This document shows positions 63,376 through 64,000 of a stretch of 64,000 nucleotides of DNA, one piece after another (the first letter of the stretch is position 1; every line of letters begins with the position of its first letter). The DNA lies in assembly GCA_934168365.1 (NCBI GenBank), contig CAKPNJ010000003.1:1-64000 (forward strand), read 5' to 3'. The DNA comes from an uncultured Clostridia bacterium (GTDB lineage Bacteria > Bacillota > Clostridia > TANB77 > CAG-508). The translations under genes were made by a program, and so were the position numbers. The notes below the pieces were generated by a model. That model did not search any database. It saw only the letters and a list, made by a program, of their open reading frames with translations, and was not told the origin of the DNA.

Positions 63376-64000
63376 ATGGAAAAAGAAGTAGAAGTTAAAG
63401 AGAAAAAACACATAAAAATAGCAGGAATTACACTTTGGAGAATTGTTGCATACTTTATAATTTATAGTGTAGTAGGATTTATTATAGAAACAATATTTGG
63501 AGTATTAACTAAAGGTGTACTCGAAAGTAGAAAGAGCTTTTTGTACGGCCCTTTTTGCAGTATATATGGACTTGGTGCAGTTCTAATGATATTGCCTTTA
63601 CAAAGATTTAAGAAGAATAACTATACTTTATTCGCAGCAGGTTTTGTAATAGGTTCTATTATTGAATATCTTGTAAGTCTAATAGGAGAGCTAATATTTC
63701 ACATTAAATGGTGGGATTATTCAGATCAGATACTAAATTTAAATGGAAGAATTTGTGTACTATTTTCACTATTCTGGGGATTACTTGCAATATATTTAAT
63801 GTCAGATATTAACAAAAGAGTAGACAAACTAATAGACTTCCTAAAGAAAAAAATATCAATGGGAATTTTAAAAACTATAGTTGTGCTTGTTAGTATATTC
63901 CTTGCATTTGACCTAGGAATTACAGCTTATGCTTTACAAATGTTTACTATAAGAATAGTACATGACAACAACTTAAATGTTGCAAATAAACAATATATTG
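63376..64000 (+). CDS. CmpB-like putative ABC transporter permease (partial)
   Basis: An open frame from ATG 63376 to the window edge, with at least 208 residues and no stop seen. Several membrane helices are present. FLYGPFCSIYGLGAVL and KWWDYSDQILNLNGRICVLFSLFWG match the conserved blocks of the uncharacterised COG4905/CmpB-type membrane proteins. GGAG lies 10 bases before the start. The C-terminus is outside the window. Confidence 0.8.
   Translation, partial: MEKEVEVKEKKHIKIAGITLWRIVAYFIIYSVVGFIIETIFGVLTKGVLESRKSFLYGPFCSIYGLGAVLMILPLQRFKKNNYTLFAAGFVIGSIIEYLVSLIGELIFHIKWWDYSDQILNLNGRICVLFSLFWGLLAIYLMSDINKRVDKLIDFLKKKISMGILKTIVVLVSIFLAFDLGITAYALQMFTIRIVHDNNLNVANKQYI

Noticed and set aside
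1..64000. CRISPR array
   Set aside because: No series of regularly spaced identical repeats was found; the repeats present occur two or three times at irregular distances.

Overview
The window is AT-rich, densely packed DNA from a low-G+C Firmicute, most likely an anaerobic gut-type member of the Clostridia. The grounds are AT-biased codon use, strong GGAGG ribosome binding sites, sigma-A promoters with 17-base spacers, hairpin/T-run terminators, a Phe T-box, RNase Y, SmpB and UPF0182, DUF1540 and RNHCP proteins, a dockerin, and a Pta-AckA acetate pathway. No species can be named from this alone. No CRISPR array, rRNA or insertion sequence was seen.

Layout. 0-5.7 kb: a 1-Cys-type peroxiredoxin, a DUF1540 mini-protein and a beta-CASP nuclease-like protein on +; then smpB with a P-loop kinase and an APH-type kinase, and two small secreted or anchored proteins, on -. 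5.8-20.6 kb: an HD-CYTH fusion, pgi, tRNA-Leu, an uncharacterised coiled-coil gene pair, two orphan small genes, T-box-controlled pheST, a CNNM-type transporter, a DUF362 protein, maf and an rlmD-like methyltransferase. 20.6-25.7 kb is an accessory stretch with a decayed acetyltransferase, a SUKH-family immunity-like gene, a C39-like peptidase remnant and copies of a short repeat, followed by two nucleotide house-cleaning enzymes, a flavin reductase-like protein, an L,D-transpeptidase-like protein and an HD hydrolase.

25.7-33.15 kb is the most distinctive region. A single-module NRPS (C-A-T-reductase) is followed by a multi-pass membrane histidine kinase and a response regulator with no DNA-binding domain. 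The whole unit lies between two near-identical repeats of about 86 bp, each able to fold in two mutually exclusive ways. The likely product is an acylated amino aldehyde or alcohol, or a cyclised derivative, made beside its own sensor system.

33.15-48.7 kb: mscL, rpmE, miaB-(HTH gene)-mutS, an acyltransferase, a uridine-kinase-like protein, RNHCP, cysS and a U32-family protein. cysS is preceded by a trp-type attenuator: a 13-residue leader peptide with three consecutive Cys codons, overlapping alternative stems and a terminator. This is notable because Firmicutes usually regulate cysS with a T-box. 48.8-64 kb: a dockerin- and SH3-bearing glucosaminidase-like autolysin, a membrane-anchored surface protein, tRNA-Thr, a DUF1737-like mini-protein with a predicted pseudoknot leader, ftsY, UPF0182, DUF5665, rny, pta, tandem ackA genes (the second with changes at conserved active-site motifs), a Xer-type recombinase and a truncated CmpB-like membrane gene at the edge.

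The recurring regulatory theme is RNA-level control: the T-box, the Cys attenuator, hairpins covering ribosome binding sites, the predicted pseudoknot and the switch-like repeats.
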